64,000 nucleotides of DNA from Paenibacillus radicibacter. GTDB lineage: Bacteria > Bacillota > Bacilli > Paenibacillales > NBRC-103111. Shown one piece after another: positions 16,795 through 25,602 of the stretch (positions are counted from its first letter, which is position 1; each line of letters opens with the position of its first letter). Location of the stretch: the NCBI RefSeq assembly GCF_024721995.1, contig NZ_JANQBC010000003.1:372001-436000 (forward strand), written 5' to 3'. A program made the translations under genes and the position numbers. The notes beneath the pieces are model-generated. The model ran no database searches, had not been told where the DNA came from, and worked only from the letters and a program-made list of their open reading frames with translations.

Positions 16795-17757
16795 ATGAAT
16801 CTAGTTGCAAAAGTTAGCAAGTTTGTTGGTTCGACCTTCTCTCTATGGGTGATTTTATTTGCGGCAATGGGCTTTTTATGGCCAACACTCTTCACTCCGC
16901 TCAAAGGGTATATTTCACTATTCTTAGGGATTGTCATGTTCGGTATGGGACTGACATTATCCTCGGCTGACTTCCGAGAAGTGTTCCGTCGTCCTATGGA
17001 GGTGCTGATCGGAGTAATCGGACACTTTATCATTATGCCGCTACTCGCGTTCGTATTGGCGCTTGTTCTTGATTTGCCGCCAGACATCGCGGTTGGTGTT
17101 ATTCTCGTGTGTTGTTGTCCAAGTGGTACGTCTTCCAATGTCATGACGATGCTGTCCAAAGGAGATGTCGCCCTAGGCGTATCCATTGCTTCCGTATCCA
17201 CCGTTATCGCACCACTCGTTACACCGGCATTAATAAGTCTGCTTGCTGGACGCTGGATGCCGATAGATGGCGGCGCACTGATCAAAGACATTCTGATGGT
17301 CGTCATTGTTCCAATTATTCTCGGATTGATTGTAAAAACAATATTTAAAAAGCAAGCGGAAGCAAGCGCACAAGCGCTTCCACTTGTATCTACGATTGCA
17401 ATTGTGCTGATCGTAGCTATTGTCGTTGGTGGCAGTAAAACGAAAATCGTAGAAAGCGGTCTGCTCATCTTCGCAGTCGTTATCTTGCATAACCTGCTTG
17501 GCTTTGCTTTAGGCTACTTGTTTGCCAAGCTATTCCGTATGAATTACAGCAAACGCAAAGCGATTTTGTTCGAGACTGGCATGCAAAACTCTGGGCTTGG
17601 CGCAGCACTCGCTGCTGCACATTTTAACCCAGTCGCCGCAGTTCCAAGTGCAATCTTTAGTGTATGGCATAACATTTCGGGTTCTTTGCTCGCGACTTGG
17701 TTCGCCAATCGTGATGCAAAAGCCGAAAGTAAAAGGCAAGCTGGACACCATGCATAA
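16795..17757 (+). CDS. Bile acid:sodium symporter family (BASS/PanS-like) transporter
   Basis: The 320-residue protein has about ten helices. It shows the BASS features PLLAFVLAL, the CCCPSGTSSNVMTMLSKGD crossover near residues 103-121, and ETGMQNSGLGAALAAAHF near 260-277. BASS proteins import organic anions with sodium; relatives carry pantothenate, pyruvate or bile acids. It has its own intergenic region after the tct terminator, and AAGTGAGG precedes the ATG. Being next to a tricarboxylate uptake system hints at a carboxylate substrate (inference). Confidence 0.9.
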   Translation: MNLVAKVSKFVGSTFSLWVILFAAMGFLWPTLFTPLKGYISLFLGIVMFGMGLTLSSADFREVFRRPMEVLIGVIGHFIIMPLLAFVLALVLDLPPDIAVGVILVCCCPSGTSSNVMTMLSKGDVALGVSIASVSTVIAPLVTPALISLLAGRWMPIDGGALIKDILMVVIVPIILGLIVKTIFKKQAEASAQALPLVSTIAIVLIVAIVVGGSKTKIVESGLLIFAVVILHNLLGFALGYLFAKLFRMNYSKRKAILFETGMQNSGLGAALAAAHFNPVAAVPSAIFSVWHNISGSLLATWFANRDAKAESKRQAGHHA

Positions 17758-17780
17758 AGCCAACTAACGGTAATAAATAA

Positions 17781-17815
17781 GGGTTGAACAGGATCTAACC
17801 TGTTCAACCCTTTTG
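17781..17815. terminator. Bidirectional terminator between the BASS and LLM genes
   Basis: A perfect 12-bp stem GGGTTGAACAGG/CCTGTTCAACCC encloses a 6-nt loop, with TTTTGCTT on the plus strand and TTATTTATT on the minus strand. It serves both convergent genes. Confidence 0.88.
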
Positions 17816-17826
17816 CTTATACGAAG

Positions 17827-18864
17827 TTATCCTCTCGCAACTGCCTCGCGCACACGTGGCGCCACTTCTGTTCCTAACAACTCAATGGCGCGCATCACAT
17901 CTGCATGCGGCATCGTTGCCAGCGGTACATGCAAGAAGAAGCGCGTGATACCAAGCTGTTTATTCAGGTGGATGATTTTCTGAGCAACCACTTCTGGGTC
18001 ACCCACATACATCGCCCCTTCAAATTGACAGGCTGTATCATAATCCGACCGCGTGTAAGGCGGCTTGCCTGTCTCGATTGCCCGGATGTTTTTACGTGCA
18101 TATGTAGATGGGTAAAACTTCTCAAGCGCTGTCTTCGTATCATCGGCAATAAATCCATGCGAATGCGCCGCAATCTGTAGCTTCGTAACATCATGCCCTG
18201 ACTCTTGTGCCGCTTGCTTGTATAGTTGAATATTTTCCGCGAATTGCAGCGGATCACCCTCAATCATCGCAAGGGCAAGCGGAAGCCCTAATCGACCTGC
18301 ACGAATCGCCGAATCTTTATTCCCCGCACTGCCGATCCATATCGGCAAAGGGTTCTGAATCGGTCTTGGGTACACACCCAAGTTATCAATTGCCGCGCGA
18401 TGTTTACCGCTCCAAGTTATTTTCTCAGACTCGCGAATTTGTAGTAATAAGTCCAGTCGTTCATTGAATAACTCATCATAATCTTTGAGATCATATCCGA
18501 ACAGCGGAAACGACTCAATAAACGTCCCCCGTCCTGCCATAATCTCTGCGCGCCCATTCGATAACCCATCTAGAGTCGCAAAATCTTGAAACACCCTTAC
18601 AGGATCAAGCGCAGATAAAATCGTCACGGCACTTGTCAGTCTAATTTTCGTTGTAAGAGCCGCTGCTGCTGCAAGTACGACTGCTGGCGAAGATGCCGCA
18701 TAATCAGCCCGATGATGCTCACCAACTCCATATACATCAAGCCCAACCCGCTCCGCGAGTACGATCTCCTCAACCACTTCACGTAATCGCTCTGCGTGAC
18801 TAATCGTCTTACCCGTTTCCACGTCTGGTGTCGTCTCTACGAAAGAACTTATCCCTATTTCCAC
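17827..18864 (-). CDS. LLM-class (luciferase-like) flavin-dependent oxidoreductase
   Basis: The 345-residue TIM-barrel protein is of bacterial-luciferase type. GLDVYGVGEHH near residues 40-50 is the family signature, followed by SSPAVVLAAAAALT, the ALDPVRVFQDFATLD segment, and GRGTFIESFPLFG with the flavin-binding glycines. It uses FMN(H2) supplied by a reductase. An AGGAGGG site precedes the ATG. It is last in a likely operon behind the TMEM175 gene (33-bp gap) and an antibiotic-biosynthesis-monooxygenase-type gene. The substrate is unknown. Confidence 0.9.
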   Translation of the reverse strand: MEIGISSFVETTPDVETGKTISHAERLREVVEEIVLAERVGLDVYGVGEHHRADYAASSPAVVLAAAAALTTKIRLTSAVTILSALDPVRVFQDFATLDGLSNGRAEIMAGRGTFIESFPLFGYDLKDYDELFNERLDLLLQIRESEKITWSGKHRAAIDNLGVYPRPIQNPLPIWIGSAGNKDSAIRAGRLGLPLALAMIEGDPLQFAENIQLYKQAAQESGHDVTKLQIAAHSHGFIADDTKTALEKFYPSTYARKNIRAIETGKPPYTRSDYDTACQFEGAMYVGDPEVVAQKIIHLNKQLGITRFFLHVPLATMPHADVMRAIELLGTEVAPRVREAVARG

Positions 18865-18897
18865 ATCCAGTCCCTCCTGCTGCTTATCTCGTTTGCC

Positions 18898-19542
18898 CTA
18901 TTTTCTGGACTTTAAGGAAGGAATATACCATAGATGACGTGAAGCTGTCACTGGCAGCCAATCATCCCATTTTTTCAGGAAGAAATAAATAGGGATCGCT
19001 GCATACACGGCAACTGACAAGTAAGGGGTAATAAAAGCGAAGCCAATGGCAACCAAATACACAACGAGAAAGAGCCATGTACCTTTGAATGAAACTGCGC
19101 TGCGATTCGATGTGAAAGGATGATCCACATTTACTTTTAACAAATGATGATACAACCCGTAATAACTCGCACCGCACAATAGACCGATGACGCCGTAAAG
19201 GATCGCAGGGAATCGAAGCTCGGGATACTCGCCCATTAGAGCAGTTGGGTAAGGAATGAGGGCAATAAACATGAGGAAAATACCGTTGAGGAATATCGTG
19301 GTGCGGTTAATCTGTTTGACGGCGTGCAATAGTTGATGATGTGACATCCACCAGACGATGAGAATTAAGAAACTGATCACATAGCTGAGTACAACAGGTA
19401 AACTATGAATAAAACTGCTAAACAGCTCTGCATCCCCTTCACCTGCTTCCAGGTGGGGCACTTTAAACTCGAGAACCAGAATCGTTAGAACAATGGCAAT
19501 GACACCGTCACTTAAGGCTTCCAGCCGACCTTTGGTCATCAT
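18898..19542 (-). CDS. TMEM175-family (DUF1211) potassium channel
   Basis: The 214-residue protein has six hydrophobic helices. Helix 1 carries the conserved LSDGVIAIVLTILVLE pattern, the bacterial version of the FSDxxxAI signature that forms the TMEM175 pore. Bacterial members are tetrameric K+ leak channels. It overlaps the upstream ABM-type gene by 4 bp (ATGA), so it is coupled to it. Grouping with two redox-type enzymes is unexpected and its physiological role is open. Confidence 0.88.
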   Translation of the reverse strand: MMTKGRLEALSDGVIAIVLTILVLEFKVPHLEAGEGDAELFSSFIHSLPVVLSYVISFLILIVWWMSHHQLLHAVKQINRTTIFLNGIFLMFIALIPYPTALMGEYPELRFPAILYGVIGLLCGASYYGLYHHLLKVNVDHPFTSNRSAVSFKGTWLFLVVYLVAIGFAFITPYLSVAVYAAIPIYFFLKKWDDWLPVTASRHLWYIPSLKSRK

Positions 19543-19832
19543 GTCCTTATTATCCGATAATGCTTCATCTCTTGAATGCTGCTAAAGTACGGCTTCACAA
19601 GTGCGAAGAAATGCTGAAAATTTTCCTCTTGTCGGAAGCCTTGCATATGACCTTCAACCGAATCCCACTCAATTCTAATGATATAATGATTCGGCTCCTC
19701 CACACCCTGCGTGATTTCATAAGCTAGACAGTGCGGGGAACGATCCAAATATACGCCTGCCTCTTGATACGCCCGAACAAACGACTCTGCCAGATCCGCT
19801 GCAAGTTGGTACCGGATGATTTCAACGACCAT
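19539..19832 (-). CDS. Antibiotic-biosynthesis-monooxygenase (ABM) domain protein
   Basis: The protein has about 97 residues with the ferredoxin-like ABM fold: EIIRYQL at the start, FVRAYQEAG helix, HCLAYEITQGVEEPNHYIIRIEWDS strands, and an FFALVKPYF helix near the end. I placed the start at ATG 19832, 8 bp after GGAGGTG; a longer frame begins at 19868 but has no ribosome site. It is first gene of the ABM-TMEM175-LLM operon. ABM proteins are small dimeric oxygenases or stress proteins; no specific reaction can be assigned. Confidence 0.85.
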   Translation of the reverse strand: MVVEIIRYQLAADLAESFVRAYQEAGVYLDRSPHCLAYEITQGVEEPNHYIIRIEWDSVEGHMQGFRQEENFQHFFALVKPYFSSIQEMKHYRIIRT

Positions 19833-19919
19833 TAGAATTCCACCTCCATCAAGTTGAGCTGCTGCCAAATTCCATCATTATGCAATTATGGAAAGAAGCA
19901 TTCAATCCTTATTCGTTAT

Positions 19920-19960
19920 GAAAAAAAGCTCATGACACTTGTTAGCATGCCATGAGCTTC
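19920..19960 (-). terminator. Terminator after selO
   Basis: On the minus strand AAGCTCATG pairs with CATGAGCTT and is followed by a run of T. Confidence 0.85.
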
Positions 19961-19980
19961 ACTATGAATTTTACGTCACC

Positions 19981-21456
19981 TTACGTCCCGCAGAACGTTC
20001 GATAAGGTCGATCAGATCGTACAGGTGGTGTTGCATATTCTGCTTGTTCCAAGCGATGCGCATACGGGTCGGCAAGTGCATCTAGTAGCTTCTCCATCAC
20101 ACTATAATCCCCTTGCTTCACAGCCGCGTCCAATGCTTCTTCAACACGATGATTACGTGGAATCACGGCTGGATTACTACTTCGCATCAGCTGCTCCACT
20201 TCTTCGCGCGATTGTGATTGCCTATCAAGCCTTGCTTGCCACTGCTCCAACCACTTCGCAAACTCCGATGTACACAGTAGTCCCCCTTGCTCAAGCTTTC
20301 CAAATGTAAGAGCCACGAACGTATTCGTATAGTCCGCTTGATGCTTTTGCATCAGACTAAGCAGCTCTTCCGCTAATGCCATATCCTGCTCTTCTTCATT
20401 AAAAATACCGAGCTTCGCGCGCATCCCATCTAGCCAACTATCCCGATACAACGCCGAATAATGCCCAAGTGTGTCTTCAACAAGCTTAATGGCTTGCTGC
20501 TCATTCTCGTCTATAAGCGGTAGCAACGATTCGGCCAGACGGGTCAAATTCCATGCACCGATATATGGCTGATTGCCGTAGGCATAGCGCCCCTCTCGAT
20601 CAATCGAGCTGAACACCGTCATAGGATCGTACGTATCCATGAAAGCACATGGCCCGTAATCAATTGTCTCTCCGCTGATTGCCATGTTATCCGTATTCAT
20701 GACCCCATGAATAAATCCAGCAAGCTGCCACTTCGTGATCAGGCGAATTTGACGCTTCATCACCGCTTCAAGCAATGCCAGATAACGATTCTCCGCATCG
20801 ATCAACTCCGGATAATGACGGTTTATCGTATAATCCGCAAGCGCTTGTAGCTCTTCTAATGTGCCCCATTGCGCCGCAAATTGGAAAGTTCCTACTCGTA
20901 AGTGACTCGCTGCAACGCGCGTTAGAACAGCCCCTGGAAGCTCTGTTTCGCGATAGACAGGCTCACCCGTCGCTACCACCGCTAGGCTGCGTGTCGTCGG
21001 AATACCAAGCGCATGCATCGCTTCGCTCATAATATACTCCCTCAGCATCGGTCCAACAGATGCCAGACCATCCCCTCGGCGGGAATACGCCGTTCTACCT
21101 GATCCTTTGAGCTGAATATCGACACGCTCCCCTTGCGGCGTCATCTGTTCACCTAACAGTATTGCCCTGCCATCACCGAGCATTGTGAAATGCCCGAATT
21201 GATGCCCTGCATATGCCTGTGCGAGCGGTTCTGCCCCTTCTGGCACACGATTGCCACCAAAGACAGCAGCACTCTCGGCTCCTCGTAGCGCCTCTGTATG
21301 TAACCCAAGCTCTTCCGCTAATCGCTCATTGAACACAATGAACTCTGGGTTACTAACCGGATTCAGTTCTTGCTTGGTATAAAACTTCTCTGGCAGCTGT
21401 GCGTAACTATTGTTGAAATTCCATCCTTCGTTTATCTTCTTTGTATTCTCAGTCAT
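19981..21456 (-). CDS. selO: Protein adenylyltransferase SelO (YdiU/UPF0061)
   Basis: The 491-residue pseudokinase-fold AMPylator transfers AMP to Ser/Thr/Tyr of redox-related proteins. Family blocks are clear: [52 protein letters not shown], and [19 protein letters not shown] with the metal-binding Asn/Asp. It ends in FCGT, so a Cys sits third from the end, where selenocysteine is found in eukaryotic SelO. I set the start at ATG 21456, after GAGGGAG; a longer frame starts at 21480. It appears monocistronic, with its own terminator. Confidence 0.93.
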   Translation of the reverse strand: MTENTKKINEGWNFNNSYAQLPEKFYTKQELNPVSNPEFIVFNERLAEELGLHTEALRGAESAAVFGGNRVPEGAEPLAQAYAGHQFGHFTMLGDGRAILLGEQMTPQGERVDIQLKGSGRTAYSRRGDGLASVGPMLREYIMSEAMHALGIPTTRSLAVVATGEPVYRETELPGAVLTRVAASHLRVGTFQFAAQWGTLEELQALADYTINRHYPELIDAENRYLALLEAVMKRQIRLITKWQLAGFIHGVMNTDNMAISGETIDYGPCAFMDTYDPMTVFSSIDREGRYAYGNQPYIGAWNLTRLAESLLPLIDENEQQAIKLVEDTLGHYSALYRDSWLDGMRAKLGIFNEEEQDMALAEELLSLMQKHQADYTNTFVALTFGKLEQGGLLCTSEFAKWLEQWQARLDRQSQSREEVEQLMRSSNPAVIPRNHRVEEALDAAVKQGDYSVMEKLLDALADPYAHRLEQAEYATPPVRSDRPYRTFCGT

Positions 21457-21561
21457 TGTATCTCCCTCAATTAACAGCATCGTTTATTACCTATTATATG
21501 GTTCGAGATTTATTTCGAGCAGTCCTTTATTATGTGCATTTCGTACATATATCCCCTCATG

Positions 21562-21586
21562 CAAAAAGAGAGCAGCGTCTGCTCTC
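21562..21586 (-). terminator. Terminator after the YceI gene
   Basis: GAGAGCAG pairs with CTGCTCTC across three bases and is followed on the minus strand by TTTTT. Confidence 0.8.
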
Positions 21587-21606
21587 CTCACTCCCATTAT
21601 TTATCT

Positions 21607-22284
21607 CTACACCTTATTCAATACAAGCTCAAGCCGTACATCAAGCTCATTTTGTGTTTCCAGTACAATTGTTTGTGGATTCTTCATCCCAAAATCACTG
21701 AACAAGACCTTCGTCTTACCTGATAACAGAAGCTGCCCATTCTTATACATCGCCGTTGATTCGAACTTCACATTCTTCTCTTTGCCTTTCACCTTCAGAA
21801 CTCCCTCTACTATAAAAGGAATCGCTACACCTTCATTCCACTCTTTCGGAATAGCAGAGAACGATTTCGCTTCAAACGTGGCCTCTGGATGATGATTCGT
21901 CTCCAGTAGATCCTCACGCTCCTTCACATGGCTATCGCGCTGGTCGTTACCCGAATTTAGACCATTCATATCCACGATTCCATTACCTTTCATAACAGCT
22001 GCTTGATTCAGATCAACCTGCCATTGCCCTTTAACCGACTCATTCTGAAAATTAATCGGTTCCTTCGAAGTCGTAACGGTCCAATACACTTTCGAGCCGC
22101 TTGCTATATCCCACTTCCCATTCAACTTATCGGCAGCAACAGCTGTTCCCGCTGTGCTTTCTTTGCCTGTTACAGACTGAATCTCGATGTTGTTGCCCAA
22201 ATAACGATTAAATGCGGTATAACCACCAATCCCCAAGCCTACGATAACGACCGCTGTCACCGTTAGAATTAAACCCTTCTTCAT
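21607..22284 (-). CDS. YceI-family lipid-binding-like protein, membrane-anchored
   Basis: The 225-residue protein has an N-terminal hydrophobic anchor (about 4-25), then the YceI lipocalin-like barrel: GKWDIASGSKVYWTV, VKGQWQVDLNQAAV, NSGNDQRDSHVKER and FDSxAI-like FEAKSFSAIPKEW. YceI proteins bind isoprenoid-type lipids. I chose ATG 22284, after GGGAGGG; the frame starting at 22344 has no such site. It is divergent from the two-component genes at 22552, which might control it (inference). Confidence 0.9.
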   Translation of the reverse strand: MKKGLILTVTAVVIVGLGIGGYTAFNRYLGNNIEIQSVTGKESTAGTAVAADKLNGKWDIASGSKVYWTVTTSKEPINFQNESVKGQWQVDLNQAAVMKGNGIVDMNGLNSGNDQRDSHVKEREDLLETNHHPEATFEAKSFSAIPKEWNEGVAIPFIVEGVLKVKGKEKNVKFESTAMYKNGQLLLSGKTKVLFSDFGMKNPQTIVLETQNELDVRLELVLNKV

Positions 22285-22551
22285 AGATACCCTCCCAAAT
22301 ATGCAATTCGAAATCGCAGTCATTCCTTCTTCACAAGCTGGCAATGGACTCCCTGCACTTCACTCCTCTACTCTTTATGTCTTAAGCTCACCATGCCTCG
22401 TTTGTATCTTAGAGTCCGAACCTTTAATGAATCTTAAATTTTTAAATTATTTTCCATTTATTACAAAAATATAGGTGATTTCACGCTTTCATCGTTATAA
22501 TAATTGAGGGTATAAATTTTTCTATTTATAAAGGAGCGCGGAGGAGCACAC

Positions 22552-23229
22552 ATGCGAATATTAATCGTGGAAGACGAACTGGGTCTGGCAGAAGCCCTTA
22601 CTCAATTGTTAAAAAGAAACCATTATTCAATTGACATCGTGCATGATGGCGCAGCCGCACTTGATCATGTCCGAAGTGGAATATATGACCTCGTACTCCT
22701 CGATATAATGCTGCCCGAAATGGACGGCATTACGATTTTGCGGACAATTCGCAAACAAGGGATATCGATGCCTGTTATACTGCTGACAGCTAAGGGAGAT
22801 GTATCTGATAAGGTACTGGGACTCGATTACGGGGCGGATGACTACATCGCCAAGCCGTTCTCATCCGAGGAGCTGCTGGCGAGAATACGAGCGGCATTAC
22901 GCCGCAAAGGCGAAGTTGTCCCAGAGGATGCGATAAAGTTCGGGGATATTGAACTGAATACAAACAACCTTAAGCTAATGTGCAATGGGAAAGAACTGAA
23001 ACTCATACTCAAGGAAAGTAAGCTGCTCGAGCTTCTCATTTCAAGAAAACATACCGTCGCTTCCAAAGAACATATGATTGAAAAGCTCTGGGGTTTCGAT
23101 TCTGAAGTGGAACACAATAACGTGGAAGTCTACATCTCTTTTTTGCGCAAAAAATTATCCTTTCTACAATCAGCAGTGCGCATTAGCACCATTCGAGGTG
23201 TCGGATATGTACTCGAGGTAACGCCCTAA
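22552..23229 (+). CDS. OmpR-family response regulator
   Basis: The 225-residue protein has a receiver domain (VEDE near residues 6-9, phospho-acceptor Asp51 in LLDIMLP, Lys in AKPF) and a winged-helix domain with STIRGVGYVLE at the end. GGAGGAG lies 6 bp before the ATG. The stop codon overlaps the ATG of the kinase (TAATG). The target is unknown; the divergent YceI gene is the closest candidate. Confidence 0.93.
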   Translation: MRILIVEDELGLAEALTQLLKRNHYSIDIVHDGAAALDHVRSGIYDLVLLDIMLPEMDGITILRTIRKQGISMPVILLTAKGDVSDKVLGLDYGADDYIAKPFSSEELLARIRAALRRKGEVVPEDAIKFGDIELNTNNLKLMCNGKELKLILKESKLLELLISRKHTVASKEHMIEKLWGFDSEVEHNNVEVYISFLRKKLSFLQSAVRISTIRGVGYVLEVTP

Positions 23230-24476
23230 TGTTCACTCGACTTCGTAATCGATTCCTGATCCTGAACATGGTTATTATCTCTTGTATGTTGCTCGTAGCT
23301 TTCTTTGCGATTTACTCTTTTACGTATCAGAATATATGTCGAGATATCCATAAGGAGATGGATAACGTATCCAAGTTCTACGATAAACCTGATAGTGAAC
23401 GCAAAGATAAGCAGCATCCCTATCCGATGAGTACCACCTATCTACAGCCTGGCCTCTCGCTTTCATTCGAACTAAAGACAGATTCGTTATGGAACATCAC
23501 AGCCATTGACTCTATATTTGAAATGAAGGACAACTTTTACGATCGAGCAAAGAATAAAGTCGCTTTTACACCCGAGCATAATGGTCTATTTAACCTGGAT
23601 GGATACAAATGGTTCTATGCCGTACAGAATCTTGAGCCTGGATACTCGATTATCTATCTCGACGTGACCTCCCAATTCACCATTTTGTCCAATCTGATCA
23701 TTACTTTCATCGCCGTTGGACTATTTATGCTCATTATTATCTTCTTCATGAGCCGATTCTTCGCCAACCGTTATATCGCACCCGTGAAGGAAGCATTCCA
23801 TAAGCAGAAGCAATTTATTGCCGATGCCTCCCACGAACTCAAAACACCGCTTACGATTATTCATACCAATACGGATTTACTACTCACGAGCCCCGAAGAG
23901 ACGATTCAGAGCCAAGCGAAATGGATTCACCACATACAATCGGAGACCGAACGTATGAAGACGCTCACCAATAATTTATTGTACTTAACCGAGATGGAGG
24001 ATGCTCAAGCCAGCATTAGCATGAGCTTCGCCCCGTTTAACATTAGCGAGGTCGTTGAAAGTGTCATTCTTATAATGGAAGCTGTTATTTATGAGAAGAA
24101 TATCTCGCTGCGTTATGACATTGAACCGAGCATCACCTTCCAAGGCAATAAGGAGCAAATTAAACAGCTATGCATCATTCTGCTCGATAACGCGATTAAA
24201 TACACAGCACCTAAAGGCACTATCACTTTACAACTGAACAAGCGGCATACCGATATTCTGCTTACCGTATCCAATACGGGTGAAGGGATCATGTCTGAAC
24301 ATCTCGATCGGATCTTCGATCGCTTCTATCGTGCAGACCCATCCCGCTCACGCGAGAATGGGGGTTATGGCCTTGGACTCGCCATCGCTAAATCCATAGT
24401 CGACCAGCACAAAGGTAAGATTTATGCCAAAAGCACGCTCCATGCGCATACGACATTCTATGTGCAGCTTCCTTAG
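23229..24476 (+). CDS. Sensor histidine kinase
   Basis: The 415-residue kinase has TM1 (about 8-31), an extracellular domain of about 120 residues, and TM2 (about 153-175). There is no clear HAMP; a short linker leads to HisKA with His202 in DASHELKTPLT and an HATPase with LLDNAIKYT and YGLGLAIAKSI. The wording matches CssS/YkoH-like Bacillus kinases. It is coupled to the response regulator by a 1-bp overlap. The signal is unknown. No further gene follows on this strand. Confidence 0.92.
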   Translation: MFTRLRNRFLILNMVIISCMLLVAFFAIYSFTYQNICRDIHKEMDNVSKFYDKPDSERKDKQHPYPMSTTYLQPGLSLSFELKTDSLWNITAIDSIFEMKDNFYDRAKNKVAFTPEHNGLFNLDGYKWFYAVQNLEPGYSIIYLDVTSQFTILSNLIITFIAVGLFMLIIIFFMSRFFANRYIAPVKEAFHKQKQFIADASHELKTPLTIIHTNTDLLLTSPEETIQSQAKWIHHIQSETERMKTLTNNLLYLTEMEDAQASISMSFAPFNISEVVESVILIMEAVIYEKNISLRYDIEPSITFQGNKEQIKQLCIILLDNAIKYTAPKGTITLQLNKRHTDILLTVSNTGEGIMSEHLDRIFDRFYRADPSRSRENGGYGLGLAIAKSIVDQHKGKIYAKSTLHAHTTFYVQLP

Positions 24477-24482
24477 CCTTCT

Positions 24483-24602
24483 TTATATTGATCTTTCACA
24501 ATGCTTGAACCAATCGAACCTGACATATAGCTTTTCTGCTAATTCTTCTTGGGACCATCCTTTATTCTTACGTTCACTCTTGATCTTCTCACCAAATATC
24601 AT
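24483..24602 (-). pseudogene. Truncated XRE-family HTH regulator remnant
   Basis: The minus-strand ATG at 24602 begins MIFGEKIKSERKNKGWSQEE followed by LAEKLYV, which is the start of an XRE (Cro/C1-type) HTH. The sequence then departs from the family where the recognition helix (SRQSVSKWE) should follow, and ends after 39 codons. The rest of the gene is missing. It is a deletion remnant, too short to be a working regulator. Confidence 0.6.
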
Positions 24603-24719
24603 CACATCACATCACTCACCCTCCGCAATCTGTATTCCCATATTGTGCAGTTTAGTTATTAAAGTAAAGAAACCATTTGTTGCAGCCGATTATTACGTGG
24701 ATTCTCTGTATACAATAAA

Positions 24720-24746
24720 GAACCACTCCTACATTAGGAGTGGTTC
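24720..24746. terminator. Hairpin, probable terminator of the two-component genes
   Basis: A perfect 12-bp stem GAACCACTCCTA/TAGGAGTGGTTC has a 3-nt loop. The T run is weak on the plus strand and moderate (TTCTTTATT) on the minus strand. The surrounding 24603-24900 holds no gene that I can support. Confidence 0.55.
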
Positions 24747-24901
24747 CGCTTTGTCGAAAGATGCATAACTTGCACGAACTATCTTAATATGTGAAAATTG
24801 AACTAGGAGTCGTTATACTCCGCAACAAATACGTGCATAATAAGTGATGGTACATCAGCATTTATTCAAAAATTATCATTTATTAGTTTTTAGAAAACAG
24901 C

Positions 24902-24941
24902 TTGACAGATTGTACATTTTATTAAATAATAATTATTATAA
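24902..24941 (+). promoter_or_regulatory. ahpC promoter with PerR-like box
   Basis: A -35 TTGACA (24902-24907) is followed after 17 bp by AATAAT (24925-24930). TAATAATTATTATAA at 24927-24941 matches the PerR consensus TTATAATNATTATAA except at one position and overlaps the -10. Peroxide-inducible derepression by PerR is therefore likely; a Fur-type regulator is the alternative. Confidence 0.72.
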
Positions 24942-25017
24942 ATAAGGATTCAGATCGCATAATTTTATGCCTCTGATTATGCTTATACACTATTAAACCA
25001 TAAAGGAGATATTACAA

Positions 25018-25581
25018 ATGTCACTAATCGGTAAAGAAATTCTACCTTTCCAAGCTAATGCATTCCAAGACGGTAAATTCATCGAGGTTTCCAACGAAAA
25101 CTTCAAAGGCAAGTGGAGCATTGTATGCTTCTACCCTGCTGACTTTACATTTGTTTGCCCAACTGAGCTTGAAGATCTTCAGAATCAATATGAAACTTTG
25201 AAGTCACTTGGCGTTGAAGTATACTCCGTTTCCACAGACACTCACTTTACACACAAAGCATGGCACGAAACATCTGCTGCAATCGGTAAAGTAAAATATA
25301 TCATGATTGGCGATCCATCCCACGTAATCTCCCGTAACTTCGACGTATTAATCGAAGAAGAAGGTCTTGCTGACCGCGGTACATTCATCATCGATCCAGA
25401 CGGCGTTGTACAAGCTGTTGAAATTACTGCTGGCGGTATCGGCCGTGATGCAAGCGCGCTTATCAACAAAATTAAAGCGGCTCAGCACGTACGTAATCAT
25501 CCAGGTGAAGTTTGCCCGGCTAAGTGGCAAGAAGGCGGTTCTACACTTAAGCCAAGCCTAGATCTTGTAGGTAAAATTTAA
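25018..25581 (+). CDS. ahpC: Peroxiredoxin AhpC
   Basis: The 187-residue typical 2-Cys peroxiredoxin has peroxidatic Cys47 in DFTFVCPTE and resolving Cys166 in [10 protein letters not shown]. The C-terminal tail is normal. It reduces hydrogen peroxide and alkyl hydroperoxides and is recycled by AhpF, encoded 21 bp downstream. AAAGGAG precedes the ATG. Expression is likely high and PerR-controlled (see the box upstream). Confidence 0.97.
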   Translation: MSLIGKEILPFQANAFQDGKFIEVSNENFKGKWSIVCFYPADFTFVCPTELEDLQNQYETLKSLGVEVYSVSTDTHFTHKAWHETSAAIGKVKYIMIGDPSHVISRNFDVLIEEEGLADRGTFIIDPDGVVQAVEITAGGIGRDASALINKIKAAQHVRNHPGEVCPAKWQEGGSTLKPSLDLVGKI

Positions 25582-25602
25582 GGTTTAAGGTGGTTTTCAA
25601 CT

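Noticed and set aside
16776-17468. Minus-strand 230-codon frame opposite the BASS symporter
   Set aside because: Ser/Thr/Ile-rich antisense shadow of a membrane protein gene; no ribosome site and no domain.
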